From NCBI GenBank assembly GCA_964017065.1, contig OZ024783.1, positions 8,507,367-8,571,366 of the forward strand: DNA of 64,000 bases, written 5' to 3'. The stretch's first letter is position 1. Every line of letters starts with the position of its first letter. Under the pieces are notes generated by a model that ran no database searches, was not told where the DNA came from, and saw only the letters and a program-made list of their open reading frames with translations. This document shows positions 44,201 to 54,997 of the stretch, piece after piece. The translations under genes and the position numbers were made by a program. Source of the DNA: Haliclona indistincta (Eukaryota; Porifera; Demospongiae; Haplosclerida; Chalinidae).

Positions 44201-45709
44201 CATTTTATTATGATGCTAACTTGAGCTACTTTGAAGGTCATCATGCTGCATATGGTGTCCTGGCAATATTGTGTCTACTGGTATTTGTAGTTACTCCAAC
44301 TATTGTTCTCTTATTCTATCATCTCAAATGCTTCCAGCGATGTCTGACAAGATGTAAGTTGGACAGGCCAGGTCTGCATGCACTGGTGGATGCTTATCAA
44401 GGGTGATTCAAAAACAGTGCAACTGATAGCAATGAGAGAAGGTACTTTGCTGGACTATTTCTTTTGTTTCGTTTCTGTTATGTCTTTTTTCTAATCATAC
44501 CAGTTCCTTTGTTTTCTTTTTCAGTTGCGATATTTGAAATTGGCATTTGCTTTATAATGGCAGCAGTGATTCCTATATTTCGACCATATAAAACAATTGT
44601 CCATAACTTCACCAATTTTATGGCAGTTTTTTTCTTGCTTGTGTATGTATCAGCCGGTTTTATAACAGTGGTTGGCTTCAGGGGGTGTCAGTGGCGGAAA
44701 TTTTCGACCCCAGGCCGGTTTTTTACATAGCCCCATTACCCACCCACCCACTACGTCATAACGCGTCATATAATGACTTTCACAATGTAAGCTAATTAAT
44801 ATTCATGAACAGATGACGATCGCTCGTCGTCGATAGCGCTGGTGAGTCGATAGCGCGAGTGTAGTATCGATCGCGATCATGCAGAACACTGCTGCAGCAA
44901 GCAGAGATCAGAAAGCGATTGCGCTACCGCTGGAATGTGGCCAAGATTAAGCGACTACCACGTTTCAGAGAGTGCTCGTCGCAGAAAACGCACCCGATGC
45001 CGCTAAAACTCCACGATTAGATAGCTTCTTTCGACGGAAGAACAACACTCAAGAGCTGAGTGCAGCTGAATCTACTGCAGAAGCTGGTGAGTAGAATAAC
45101 TACCTGGCTCAGAAGCAGCTGCTTGGCATGCATTATGCTAGCCACGCCTCCGGTCCACACCCTCACTGCATAATGCATGCACGATCCTTTTATTTACCTG
45201 CTTTTTACAGTGTATCTGTATACACACCCTAAATAATAACAAAAGCATGTTATATCTGCATGATATAGACCTCTTCTGGTGTCAAGAACCTGTAAAACAA
45301 CTGTACAGAGCGCCAGAAATGTAGTGGCTAAAATTTACGCAAAATGACTTTTTGTGTAAAAACCCTCCACCCACTTATTGGCCTGGGGTCGGTAATTTTT
45401 CTTTCTGGTACCCCCTGGTTGGCTTATACAAATTTTATACTATTTTATATCCTGCTTATATTCTTTCTATTTATTCCTCTATTGGTTCTCTGTATCTATC
45501 TCACATATTGTCTGTTCAAGCCCTGTTATGCACGAATTACGATTAGTAAGAGCAGGAAAAAGCAAATTTCAGCCAATGATGAACCACCACCTGAAAACCA
45601 AGCTCCAAGCGTGGAAACTTCTTTCACTACTGTCTCACTGCATGACTACATAGCAGACGACCTATACGCTGATCGTGTACTCAATCCTGATGAATACAAG
45701 AAGCAGTAG
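41237..45709 (+). pseudogene. Decayed second beta-helix multi-pass receptor
   Basis: It starts with a signal peptide (MSAVVIFLLVLPVVSLCYV) and DSSSCWEGGYSTPCLSLNMA. A long beta-helix-like ectodomain follows (repeats such as GGGISV, GGGLYL, NNTAF) and a GRGGILCGNC Cys module near 43460. Four lesions break it. The frame is lost by one base near 43547-43556, just before the first membrane segment. A TGA at 44404-44406 interrupts an otherwise continuous frame. A hAT-derived element occupies 44679-45417. The last membrane segment and tail (45426-45709) lie in a different frame from the segment before the element. The ectodomain frame is still intact, so loss is recent or the ectodomain may still be made as a secreted form. 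That last point is speculative. Confidence 0.82.
44679..45417. mobile_element. 739-bp non-autonomous hAT element with 8-bp target duplication
   Basis: Flanked by GTTGGCTT at 44671-44678 and 45418-45425. Ends are CAGGGGGTGTCAG and, inverted, CAGGGGGTACCAG, with a shared ACCCCAGGCC/GGCCTGGGGT further in. Around 45005-45093 an open segment reads PRLDSFFRRKNNTQEL and ends at a GGTGAGT donor. This resembles the first exon of KIAA0543/ZMYM-type hAT transposases, so this is probably an internally deleted copy of such an element. Confidence 0.88.
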
Positions 45710-45936
45710 AGAGACACTAGTCCTACTCCTTCAAGTAACTATTTGTTAGATTATATCTATGACCAGTAGATCTTGTGCAATTTTATTAATTGTGGTACGA
45801 CTGTGTGATTATCACTTTATTCTATTATTGTAGTTACTTTTTTATTTCAAATATGATTTTGTCCCGAAATTGTCATAATTTAAACCGTAGTATGAATAAT
45901 TCTGTTCGATGCAACTAGCGCTAATGAGAGCTATAA

Positions 45937-46088
45937 ATCGCGTGTACAGCCTGTACCTTGGACTGCTGCATGAACCTGACTCGCATCAATCCAGGTCACG
46001 TGCGGATGCGCGCTAACCGAGTTCAATCCGTGTAAGTCTGGTTTGACTTCAACCTGGATTTGACCCGGGTTGCTTGTGCGAACACGCT
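45937..46088. mobile_element. Possible ~150-bp MITE
   Basis: Weak inverted ends (ATCGCGTGTACA on the left, and AGCGTGTTCGCACA on the right when reversed) with TATA on both sides. Only tentative. Confidence 0.3.
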
Positions 46089-46108
46089 ATAGATGCTAGG
46101 CTGCATCT

Positions 46109-46210
46109 ATAGCCACATCAACAGCTTATTTTTATAAGCTGATGCAGCACATCAACAGCTGCATCATCAACAGCTTATTTTTATACTGAAAGCACCTGGT
46201 GCCACTTAAA
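46109..46210 (+). promoter_or_regulatory. Upstream block of array member 1, with internal duplication
   Basis: ATCAACAGCTTATTTTTATA occurs twice. The second copy leads into ACTGAAAGCACC, which matches the conserved block ahead of the other members (TTCTTTATACTGAAAGTGAC). It ends about 100 bases before the ATG. Confidence 0.5.
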
Positions 46211-46307
46211 ATACCAAACATACAAAGGAAACTGGCTAAACATGGTCAAAATTTGAGCTTGATAAGAGTTAAAATTCACACAAAGAAGAATTGTCGCAAA
46301 TAGGACA

Positions 46308-47187
46308 ATGGAGGCGACTGTGCAGACTTACAGCTACTACTTCACAAGAGAATACTTGGCGCCATTAATCCTCTTCATCTTGTGCACAGCACTAACGATC
46401 CTTCTTATTCCGATACAACTTATGCTCAAAAGAAGCTCCAGATTGAAAAGACATTTCAAGGCACACTTTTTGATAAAATTTGTTTTCAGAATTATGCTGA
46501 ATAAGCGGTCAGACAAAGCTGGGAAAGTGGTTTATACTATATTGGACTATAAAGTTACAGAAAGGTACAAGGTATTGATGCTGGCTGTAGCAATCTCTCT
46601 GACAGGAGTTGGAGGAGTGGTGTTTTGTGACTACTTTATATTTGAAGATCCATACATTTGCAGCACTGATCTGCAGCACTGATCACTATGAAGCTTGCTT
46701 TCCTGCCTTTCCTAACCTGACCTCCCCACGCTTGGACTGCTCTGACACAAGCTATTTGGAAGTCAGCAACATCACCTCCATCATCTGCTACAGATATTCA
46801 TTCACACTAGGCTCAGCCACAGGAGCTGCTCTTGGTGTAGTAACAACTTATGCTTTAGTATTTATCATCAAAACTTTGCTTCTTCTCAAAGTGTCTAACG
46901 GAAGTGAATGAACCAAGTGTCGTGCAGTCCTCACTGTAGTTATACAGATCACTATAGTAGTGACAATATTCAGCATAGCTATTCCAGTATACACCTTTCT
47001 AGCACTGAATTCATATACCATCGAGAAGAAAATTATTAGAATTATGATAAGTGGATCCATTGTTTTTACAATAATATACAGCACAGTGCTCTTTCCGTGG
47101 TGGTCGTTTGAAAAGATCAAAGACATTAAAAAAGATATCGAAAGCAATACTGAGTATGCGAACAATGGAGAATATAAACGAGTATGA
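46308..47187 (+). pseudogene. Five-membrane-segment family, array member 1, decayed
   Basis: Starts MEATVQTYSYYFTREYL and follows the family to the Cys loop. A 13-bp tandem duplication (TGCAGCACTGATC twice, about 46659-46684) shifts the frame. Later, the family's GSEW codon for Trp is TGA at 46909-46911. Otherwise the second half is open to the end (LFPWWSFEKI, then an acidic tail, stop at 47187). Two independent lesions make a working product unlikely. Confidence 0.85.
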
Positions 47188-47920
47188 TGAACATACCATG
47201 TTTCAGAGAAGTTTTTTAAAGATACGCAGTTGTTTACTTCAAGCTTCTGAGTATTACTACTAGTCTTGCAGTTCACTGACAAATAAATATCAAGTTTTCC
47301 AACTGTTTTGTTATTTTTACAATAATTCCAGTCGTTTTATAGTAGTCACTAAAACTAACCAGTAAACAGTGATTCCCGCGACGCACGTCATGCAGTATAA
47401 ATATGCAGTTTTATAAAGTGAAGGATAACTTTACTGTGCTGTACACAATACTAGTAGTGCATTTAGCTGACTTCTGCGTGAACACTCACCTCCTTAAACG
47501 TGAGGCAATCTTAGTAGGTGTGGCTATCTTCACATTTGAGTTACACCCCTTTGGGGTCAATAGTCAATACACATGTGTAGGAATGGTGCATACCTATGTG
47601 GCTTTTGGGTGTAGTAATCACTTCCAAGTAACCCCAGGCCTCGGATTTTATAGTTTTCCTTCTTTACCACACGAAAGAAGGCAGCGCTGACCACAAAGAG
47701 GTGTAACTTGCATGTGGAGCCTAGGCACGCCTATACCAAGATCACCTTGCATTTTGTGAGGTGATAGTTCACACCGAAGTCATCTATAAATGTTTAGAAC
47801 ATAGTTCACAATAGAATTTACTGAAATGCAGTTTAACAGAAGACAATACATAGTACAAGATACAAAAGTATCCTTATGCACACATTGCAGTACGTGCATT
47901 GCATAGCTGACTTATTTGGT
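47188..47920. other. Intergenic stretch between array members 1 and 2
   Basis: Only short open frames. No repeat or motif of note before the conserved upstream block at 47921. Confidence 0.45.
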
Positions 47921-47995
47921 CACGAGTTATTGTATCAATTATGACATAATGTTATACAACTTGTTTTACATCAGCAGTTTATTCTTTTAAAACAC
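47921..47995 (+). promoter_or_regulatory. Conserved upstream block of array member 2
   Basis: ATGACATAATGTTATACAAC, TTGTTTTACATCAGCAG and TTTATTCTTTT match the blocks ahead of members 3-6. About 220 bases before the ATG at 48167. Confidence 0.6.
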
Positions 47996-48166
47996 TTATT
48001 TGAAAGCAGTTTGTGTTATTTGCAAAGAACTGCAGGAAATTGGTCAAATATGGCAATACAGAATTGACATCAAAGTGTGTAATATTTATAACTTACAAAT
48101 CTGAGTGACCTGAAGCAGTCGAGATTGAATACAATTTTGGTGAATTTCTACTACCATTACAAGACA

Positions 48167-49050
48167 ATGAAGGTGGCTGGGCAGACCTATGGCTACTACT
48201 TCACAAGAGAGTTCTTGCCGCCACTGATCTTTTTCATCTTGTGTATGGTATTATCACTGCTTCTTATTCCGGTACAACTTATGCTCAAACGAAGCCCTAA
48301 AGTAAAACGCCATTGCATCACTCAGTTCTTGCTAGAGCATGTTTTTAACACTACACTGAATAAACACACTAATAGATCTGGGCAAAAGGTCTATACTATA
48401 CTGAACTACGTAGTTCCAGACAGGTACAAAATCTTCATGTTGGCTATGGTACTCTCTGTGATAGGATATACGGGAGTAGTGTTTTGGGACTCCTTCTTTT
48501 TTGAAAAATCACACATCTGCAGCACTGATCCTAGCCTGGCTTGCTTTCCTAAATATCCTAATATGACCTCTCCAAGACTGGACTGCTCTAACACAAGTTA
48601 TTTGGAAGACAACAATATCACCTCCATCATCTGCTACAGGCATGCGTTCAGACTAAGCACAGCCACTGGGTCTGCTCTTGGTTTAGTAGCAAGCTACGCT
48701 TTGTATATTACTATCATCAATTTGCTTATTCTTAAAGTGTCAAATGGTAGTGGATGGAACAAGCATCGTGCAGTACTCACTGTAGTTATACAGATCACTA
48801 TAGTTACACTAACAGTAAGTGCGTCCATTGTTATATATTATTATCTAACCACAATATATTACACATATGAAAAGCAAGTAATTAGATAATAACAAATGGA
48901 TTTTTGACTTTTACAATAGCATATAACATTGTGCTCTTTCCATGGTGGTCTTTAAAAAAAGTAAAAGGTGACGAAAACTACAACAAAGAGGATGACACAG
49001 AAAGAAACGGAGACTATAGAAAAATAACAGGAACATCAATACCAATATGA
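48167..49050 (+). pseudogene. Five-membrane-segment family, array member 2, frame broken near the C-terminus
   Basis: ATG at 48167 (MKVAGQTYGYYFTREFL). It is intact through TM4, including the loop CSTDPSLACFP...PRLDCS...ITSIICYR. The frame then ends at TAA 48887-48889. The following bases in another frame encode the expected last segment with LFPWWSL, the acidic tail and the family ending TSIPI (stop 49048-49050). Either a small indel killed the gene or a shortened protein without TM5 is made. A reading error cannot be excluded from sequence alone. Confidence 0.75.
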
Positions 49051-49180
49051 GTCAGAAAACATGCATGTGGTATGTTATGAAGGAACAAACGACATGAGAC
49101 TTATAACTTCAATTCATTGTGTCTACATTTATATTCATGTTCTATGTTATTGCTGATCTGTGTTATGTTACAAGTAATAG

Positions 49181-49341
49181 TTAATGTATGGCTCCGCGTG
49201 TAACATTGGATTTGTACGCACGAGCTTGCGGTCGAGATGTAAAAATAGACCACGAGGGCGGAGCCCGAGTGGTCTATTTTTACATCGAGACCGGAAGCGT
49301 GTGCGTACAAATCCAATGTTACACGAGGAGACATACATTAA
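49181..49341 (+). repeat. Foldback palindrome P4
   Basis: Outer ends are TTAATGTATG and CATACATTAA. The arms contain GTGTAACATTGGATTTGTAC and an inner stem ATGTAAAAATAGACCAC. The tip is GAGGGCGGAGCCCGAG, with spacer GCGGTCGAG. It lies between array members 2 and 3. Confidence 0.9.
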
Positions 49342-49535
49342 TTGTTTTGTTATGTACTCGTTCGAAGTCCCACTAGTGTGAGCGTGCTCGTTGTGTATAT
49401 AAGGTGCGCACAACAGAGCTCTTCACCTTCCGGTAGGGCTGCTGTCATGCGCCTTATCTAAATTGTTGGCAATGCGGGCACCACTGTCCTGCTATGCGCC
49501 ATGAGATTTATTCATGGTTGCCGCCAGACCCGCCC

Positions 49536-49682
49536 ATGAGTGGTACAATACAGTTGTACCACTCTGAGCTCCCAGTGCATACATTTGCATTGGGAATTTG
49601 CCGTGTAACAATTCGTTTGTTACACTCTTCGGCACTGGTTTTAATGGAACATCCGATTTGTTCCACTGGCGGTGTCTTTGAA
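49536..49682 (+). repeat. Cluster C4: four consecutive small hairpins, partner of P4
   Basis: The stems in order are GTGGTACAA/TTGTACCAC, CCCAGTGCA/TGCATTGGG, GTGTAACAA/TTGTTACAC and TGGAACA/TGTTCCA. The cluster ends CCACTGGCGGTGTCTTTGAA as in C1. The word GTGTAACA is shared with the arms of P4. Confidence 0.8.
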
Positions 49683-50380
49683 GAAAGGGTGGAGTATATA
49701 ACAATTTATCAATACACATGTTTGTACTTTGCTAATAAAAAATTAGACTGGGTTTTATAACTAAAACATAATTCTTAGTTTTGGGAATTATTTAAACCAT
49801 CGCCACCATTCTTAACGAAAGACTAAAAGTGTGAGAATGACCGAGCCTTAAGAGCAGCAAGCCTGGTGACTAAATACATTTGTGTACTCAGCAAATGCAA
49901 GTATCACATACATAGTGTCTTAAAACTATAGTTAGATTCCCAGTGATGCAGTGTGTAAGGGCACAGACGTATACTGTTCAACATGTTGAAATCTGTAAAA
50001 AGATTTCTTTTTGATGAACAGCTAGCACAAGGCTATAGTAGTGTAACACATCATGAATGCAACAGTATGCAGTGAGTAGTGCATCCAGCTCAGCAGTGAA
50101 GTCAGCTGTTTGTACAATGAATGACGTTGGCAAATTTTATACAAAAATCCTCAAATAACTATCAACAGAATATACCAAAAGTACCGTACAGCTCCAATTT
50201 TCGAAATTTTGGGCTAAAACAAATTATACATGATGCGGGCGCGACATCTAGCATAATTGTACTTGTGTGTGTTACTCCTTATGTGCAAATGGTAGAGGAG
50301 ACGACGTAGGTGTTGAAAGTACCGATATATCTGGAGCTGTAAAGTACATAAACTTTAATGTACAAGTGCTATACACGTCA
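49683..50380. other. Intergenic stretch between C4 and array member 3
   Basis: No supported gene. Short open frames only. I see no further repeat before the conserved upstream block at 50381. Confidence 0.4.
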
Positions 50381-50470
50381 TCTGGTCACGAGTGCCTACA
50401 CCAACTATGTCTTAATGTTATGTAACTCGTTTTTCACTAGCAGTTTATTCTGAAAGTAACATGTGATTAG
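50381..50470 (+). promoter_or_regulatory. Conserved upstream block of array member 3
   Basis: CAACTATGTCTTAATGTTAT, CACTAGCAGTTTATTC and TGAAAGTAACATGTGATTA match the blocks of members 4 and 6. About 105-190 bases before the ATG at 50574. Confidence 0.6.
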
Positions 50471-50573
50471 AGGAAAGCCTAAATAATATATAAACAACTA
50501 AGTGAACAGTAGTTACAATAGTTCAGCGAAAGTGATTGAGACTTGTGTATCCACTAAGAAATTTTCCATCACT

Positions 50574-51484
50574 ATGAACAAGCCAATGGACGTACCAGGA
50601 CAAACCTACGACTATTACTGCACAATGGAATATTTGCCGCCAATGATCTTCTTTGTTCTGTGCATGGTAGCATCGCTCCTTCTTATTCCGGTACAATTTT
50701 TGCTCAAACAAAGCCCTAAATTAAAACGCTATTTAAAAACCCAATTCTTGATAAAGCAAGTCTTTAGCATAATGCTGAATAAACAAACGGACAGAAATGG
50801 AAAACAGATCAGCACTATACTGAACTACCAAGTTTCTGACAGATACAAGGTCATGATGTTGGCTATAGCAATTTGTCTGTTAGGAGTTGGAGGAGTTTCG
50901 TTTTGTAATACTTATCTATTCGAAGGATCATACATTTGCAACACTGACCCGGAACTGGCTTGCTTTCCCTCGTTTTCTAATAAGACTACTACACGTTTGG
51001 ACTGCTCTGACACAAGCTATTTGAGAGACAACATCATCACCTCCATCATCTGCTACAGGTTTGTGTACAGACTAGAGTCAGCCACAGGAGCTGCACTCGG
51101 TATAATAGCATTCGATGCCCTATTCGTCATCATCATCACACTGCTACTTCTCAAAGTGTCTAACGGAAGTGAATGGACCAAATGTCGTGCAGCCCTCACT
51201 GTAGCTACACAGATCACTATAGTAACAATGTTACCAGTGGCCATGGCCACTATATATCACATTATTCCATTACCAACATCTACTACTATTGAAAAACAAA
51301 TAATCAAGTACATGGCAAATGGGGGTCTGTCTTATACAATAGTGATAACACTGTGCTCTTTCCGTGGTGGTCTTTTAAGAAAATAAAAGACGAAGACAAC
51401 AACGACAGGGAGGATGGGAAAGAAAAAGATGAAGAGAACAATGGAGGATATAGAAGAGTAAAAGGAACATTGATATTAATATGA
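50574..51484 (+). pseudogene. Five-membrane-segment family, array member 3, frame broken near the C-terminus
   Basis: ATG at 50574 (MNKPMDVPGQTYDYYCTMEYL). It is open through TM4 and into TM5. At about 51340-51355 the reading frame is off by one base relative to the family, so the expected LFPWWSF is read as CSFRGGLLRK and stops at 51386. The correct frame continues to an acidic tail and stop at 51482-51484. Loss of a single T in the segment that should read TGTATAACACTGTG would explain it. The product would lack only the end of TM5 and the tail, so partial function is conceivable. Confidence 0.72.
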
Positions 51485-52099
51485 GTCAAGAGAAATCCTA
51501 CAAGAGATAATTATAATTAGATTAGTTAATATCTTGTGTTCATGTTTGTCAGTGTTCATTAGTAGTAATTTTAATTATACCACGTCTAGCTGAATAGGAT
51601 AAAGCGCTTGTACTAAAGCTGCAACTATGAACAAGTTTATGAATGCTGTTACTGCCATAGTTACTGACACAGATACTGAATCAAACTACGTACAAGTATC
51701 AGAATCTGTGATAGTTTTAAATAGAGTGTATCCATCTAACAATAATGCATTACTCAAAAAAGCAAATGCATAATGCAATGTACAGAAGATATTAAAAAAT
51801 GACATTTTTTTCGTTCTACAACCAACAAAACGATCACACAATAATGCTGTGCATGCAGTGATGCAGTAGTTCTCAACAGCCAAAACGCTTTCTTTCTCTG
51901 ACCAGTGCACTAGCTAACATGATCATGTCTGCATTGCACCACAGCAGCAACTCAATATGAGCTGGTTAGTTGTGCTGTATTATTGAAAATTTAACGTGAT
52001 GCTCATAAATGAGGTACAAAAATTAAACTGGCTTTGATGTCACTCACGTACTGCCCTCTATTGTATGCATGTGATTATGTACATGAGCTGCCTATTTCA
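51485..52099. other. Intergenic stretch between array members 3 and 4
   Basis: No supported gene, repeat or structured element seen. Confidence 0.45.
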
Positions 52100-52200
52100 T
52101 CTGGTCATGAGTTCATGCAGTAACTATGTCATAATGTTATGCAACTTGTTTTACATCAGCAGTTATTCTTTATACTGAAAGTGACTTATGTCACTGTAAA
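52100..52200 (+). promoter_or_regulatory. Conserved upstream block of array member 4
   Basis: TAACTATGTCATAATGTTAT, ACTTGTTTTACATCAGCAG and TTATTCTTTATACTGAAAGT. It is the fullest example of the block and may contain the core promoter (TTCTTTATAC). About 130-220 bases before the ATG at 52329. Confidence 0.65.
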
Positions 52201-52328
52201 AATACCAACATTATCACAGAAACCACAGGAAGATGTGTATAGGAAGAGGTGAAATCAACAATAAAGTTAGTTACAAATAGTCAAACTGCCATACCGCACT
52301 GAAAAAAACGTGTTCTTTGCAAAGGACA

Positions 52329-53168
52329 ATGGAGATAAGAGGACAGAACTATGGCTTCTACTTCATAATAGAATACTTGCCGCCAATGATACTTTTTGTT
52401 TTGTGCACGGCACTATCGCTCCTTTTTATTCCGGTACAACTTCTGCTCAATCGATCTCCCAAACTTAAAAGGTATTTCAAGACTCAATTATTGATAAAGC
52501 ATATTTTCAGCACAATGCTGAATAATTACATCGATAAGTCTGGTAAACAAATCTGCACTATATTGAACTACAAAGTTCCAGAGAGGTACAAAGTCATGAT
52601 GTTGGCTATGATGTTTTCTATGGCAGGAGCTGGAGGACTGATATTTTGGGATATTTTTGTGTTTGAAGATTCATACACTTGTAGCACTGATCCAGACCTA
52701 GCTTGCTTTCCAGCATATCCTAGTATAACCACTCCACGCTTGGACTGCTCTAACACAAGCTATTTAGAAGACAACAACATCACCTCCATCATCTGCTACA
52801 GGTCTGTGTTCAAACAAGGCCAAGCCACTGGAGGTGCACTTGGTACAATAGCAATGAATGCTCTCTACATTACGTTCATCACTGTGCTCCTTCTTAAAGT
52901 TTCTAATGGAAGTGAATGGAACAAGCGTCGTGCAGTGCTCACTATAGCTATACAGATCACTATAGTAGTGATAACACTAGTCTTCATAGTTTTAACAACA
53001 CCAGCAACCTCTACTCTTGAAAAACGACACATTTTTCTCATGGCAAGTCTATCTTTTCACTATACAATATTGTATAGTACTGTGCTCTTTCCTTGGTGGT
53101 CTTTCAGTACAATAAATGACAACGATGACAACAAGGTGAATGATAAAGAGGAGAGCAATGGAGAGTAA
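52329..53168 (+). CDS. Five-membrane-segment protein with Cys-rich loop, array member 4 (intact)
   Basis: 279 residues. The start is the ATG in GGACAATGGAG, which is the same context as member 5. TM1 lies in LPPMILFVLCTALSLLFIPV (~15-40), then a basic cytoplasmic loop, then TM2 in VMMLAMMFSMAGAGGLIFW (~93-115). The extracellular loop has CSTDPDLACFP...TPRLDCS...NNITSIICYR: four cysteines and N-glycosylation sites. TM3 lies in ATGGALGTIAMNALYITFIT; KVSNGSEWNKRRA is a basic inner loop; TM4 lies in LTIAIQITIVVITLVFIV; TM5 ends LFPWWSF. The tail is short, acidic and Asp/Asn-rich. The family is not one I recognise. Likely a plasma-membrane protein; channel, claudin-like or receptor roles are all open. 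Confidence 0.85.
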   Translation: MEIRGQNYGFYFIIEYLPPMILFVLCTALSLLFIPVQLLLNRSPKLKRYFKTQLLIKHIFSTMLNNYIDKSGKQICTILNYKVPERYKVMMLAMMFSMAGAGGLIFWDIFVFEDSYTCSTDPDLACFPAYPSITTPRLDCSNTSYLEDNNITSIICYRSVFKQGQATGGALGTIAMNALYITFITVLLLKVSNGSEWNKRRAVLTIAIQITIVVITLVFIVLTTPATSTLEKRHIFLMASLSFHYTILYSTVLFPWWSFSTINDNDDNKVNDKEESNGE

Positions 53169-53914
53169 GAGGAACATCAATACCAATATGAGTCCGAGAA
53201 AATGCACAAAGTGTAGCAAAAGTGATACATACATGGTACATGTTACCCACATACCTGTACTTGATGTTTTTGTTGAAATAATTGTGTACACTTCACTCAT
53301 TGACTTCTTGCATGTTGCTGACATAATTATTGTAATTAAAAATATTCTTTCTGTATAAATATTTATTGTATCACATGATTCTGTCTGCCTCGTGCTATAT
53401 TGTAATCATATTTCAATCAGCTGAGCTGCCTTGTGGTGTACCCACTTGATATAATGCGCAATCTCAACAGTTTTATTACAGTAAACAAAAAATGGAATTT
53501 CAAGTAAGATTAACTCTGTAAATGGCGATGTATTGAGGTAGTCAAGGTTCTGCTTGTACATTTATCCCTTTGTAAATGCTAAATGAAAGATATAATCAAA
53601 GTCATGGTTCTGAAACTGAAACGTAGAATGATTAAAAAGCCAAATAGCGACCCACTATTGTTGTGGTGATCTACTACTTACAGCTAATATAGAAAGCACG
53701 TCAATGTTATTTATTGCCCGTAATGGCTCCAAGAGGCAATAGTAAACTATTCCATTTAGTTATGTATAGAACTTGAGTTGTACACAATCCAGTATCAGTT
53801 CGATTCAAGCAATGCTAAATGATATTTGGGAAAACTTTCACTTTTATATTCCATACTATTGTGCAATAGTTAATACTTCTATTGTACACAGACAGTATGT
53901 GAATTGCTAGTTTG
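53169..53914. other. Intergenic stretch between array members 4 and 5
   Basis: Residual similarity to the GGAACATCAATACCAATATG end of other members just after the stop (about 53170-53190) shows that member 4 lost part of the family tail by an earlier stop. Nothing else recognised. Confidence 0.5.
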
Positions 53915-53993
53915 TATCAACTAAGTCATAATGTTATAACTTGTTTATAATAGCAATGTATTCTTTATACCGAAAGTATTATACATCACAGTA
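53915..53993 (+). promoter_or_regulatory. Conserved upstream block of array member 5
   Basis: CAACTAAGTCATAATGTTAT, TATTCTTTATACCGAAAGT and CATCACAGTAAAAT. About 110-190 bases before the ATG at 54104. Confidence 0.62.
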
Positions 53994-54103
53994 AAATGTC
54001 AAAGAAATGTACAGGATGAGCTAAGTCAAATAATCAACAACTGACAGTACAGCCATACTGACAGCTAGCACTGAGAAACAAATTGCGCTCTTCACAAAGG
54101 ACA

Positions 54104-54997
54104 ATGGAGGCAACAGGACAGACCTACAGCTACTACTTCACTAGAGAGTTCTTGCCGCCATTAATCCTCTTTGTCTTGTACACAGCACTATCGCTCCTTC
54201 TTATTCCAGTACAACTTATGCTCAATCGATGTCCAAGACTTAAAAGGTATTTTAAGACTCAGTTCTTGATAAAGCAAGTTTTCAACACTTTGTTGAATAA
54301 ATCAACAGACAAAAATGGAAAAACGATTTACGTTATAATGAAATACAGAGTTCCAGCGAGACACAAGGTCATGATGTTGGCTATGGCACTTTCTATGTTA
54401 GGAGCTGGAGGAGTGACATTTTGTGATATTTATCTATTTGAAGATTCATACATTTGCAGCACTGATCCAAATTTGGCTTGCTTTCCTGCATATCCTAAGT
54501 TGACCACTCCACGCTTGGACTGCTCTGACAAAAGCTATTTGGAAAACAACAACATCACCTCCGTCATCTGCTACAGGCCTGTGTTCAAACTAGGCCAAGC
54601 CACTGGAGGTGCACTTGGTATAATAACAACGTATGTTCTCTACATTATGTTCATTACTGTGCTCCTTCTTAAAGTGTCTAATGGAAGCAGATTTACCAAG
54701 CGTCGTGCAGTGCTCACTATAGCTATACAGATCACTATAGTAGTGATAACACTAGTCACAGCTGGTTCAACATTATCTCTTCCAGCACCAATATCCTCTA
54801 CTAATGAAAAACGAGTATTTTCATTCATGACATATGGATCTTTTTACTATAATATTTTGTATAGTACTGTGCTCTTTCCTTGGTGGTCTTTTAGAAAAAT
54901 AAACGGCAAAGAAGATGACAACAAGGAGAATGACAAAGAAGATGATGACGGCAATGGAGAGTATAGAAGAATAAGAGGAACATCAATACCGATATGA
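54104..54997 (+). CDS. Five-membrane-segment protein with Cys-rich loop, array member 5 (intact, full tail)
   Basis: 297 residues from the ATG in GGACAATGGAGG (MEATGQTYSYYFTREFL). It has all five hydrophobic segments and the four loop cysteines (ICSTDPNLACFP, RLDCS, VICYR). It also has the KVSNGS inner-loop motif, LFPWWSF at the end of TM5, and a strongly acidic Lys/Asp/Glu tail ending TSIPI. That last tetrapeptide is also found out of frame in member 2 and in the sequence after member 4. It therefore marks the ancestral C-terminus, and its PI/LI end could bind a PDZ-type partner. That is a guess. This is the best reference copy of the family in the window. Confidence 0.87.
   Translation: MEATGQTYSYYFTREFLPPLILFVLYTALSLLLIPVQLMLNRCPRLKRYFKTQFLIKQVFNTLLNKSTDKNGKTIYVIMKYRVPARHKVMMLAMALSMLGAGGVTFCDIYLFEDSYICSTDPNLACFPAYPKLTTPRLDCSDKSYLENNNITSVICYRPVFKLGQATGGALGIITTYVLYIMFITVLLLKVSNGSRFTKRRAVLTIAIQITIVVITLVTAGSTLSLPAPISSTNEKRVFSFMTYGSFYYNILYSTVLFPWWSFRKINGKEDDNKENDKEDDDGNGEYRRIRGTSIPI

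Noticed and set aside
36983..54997. Assigning the five-segment family to innexins, pannexins, CALHM or LRRC8
   Set aside because: The general size and loop cysteines are suggestive, but the Cys spacing, five segments and motifs do not match those families as I know them.
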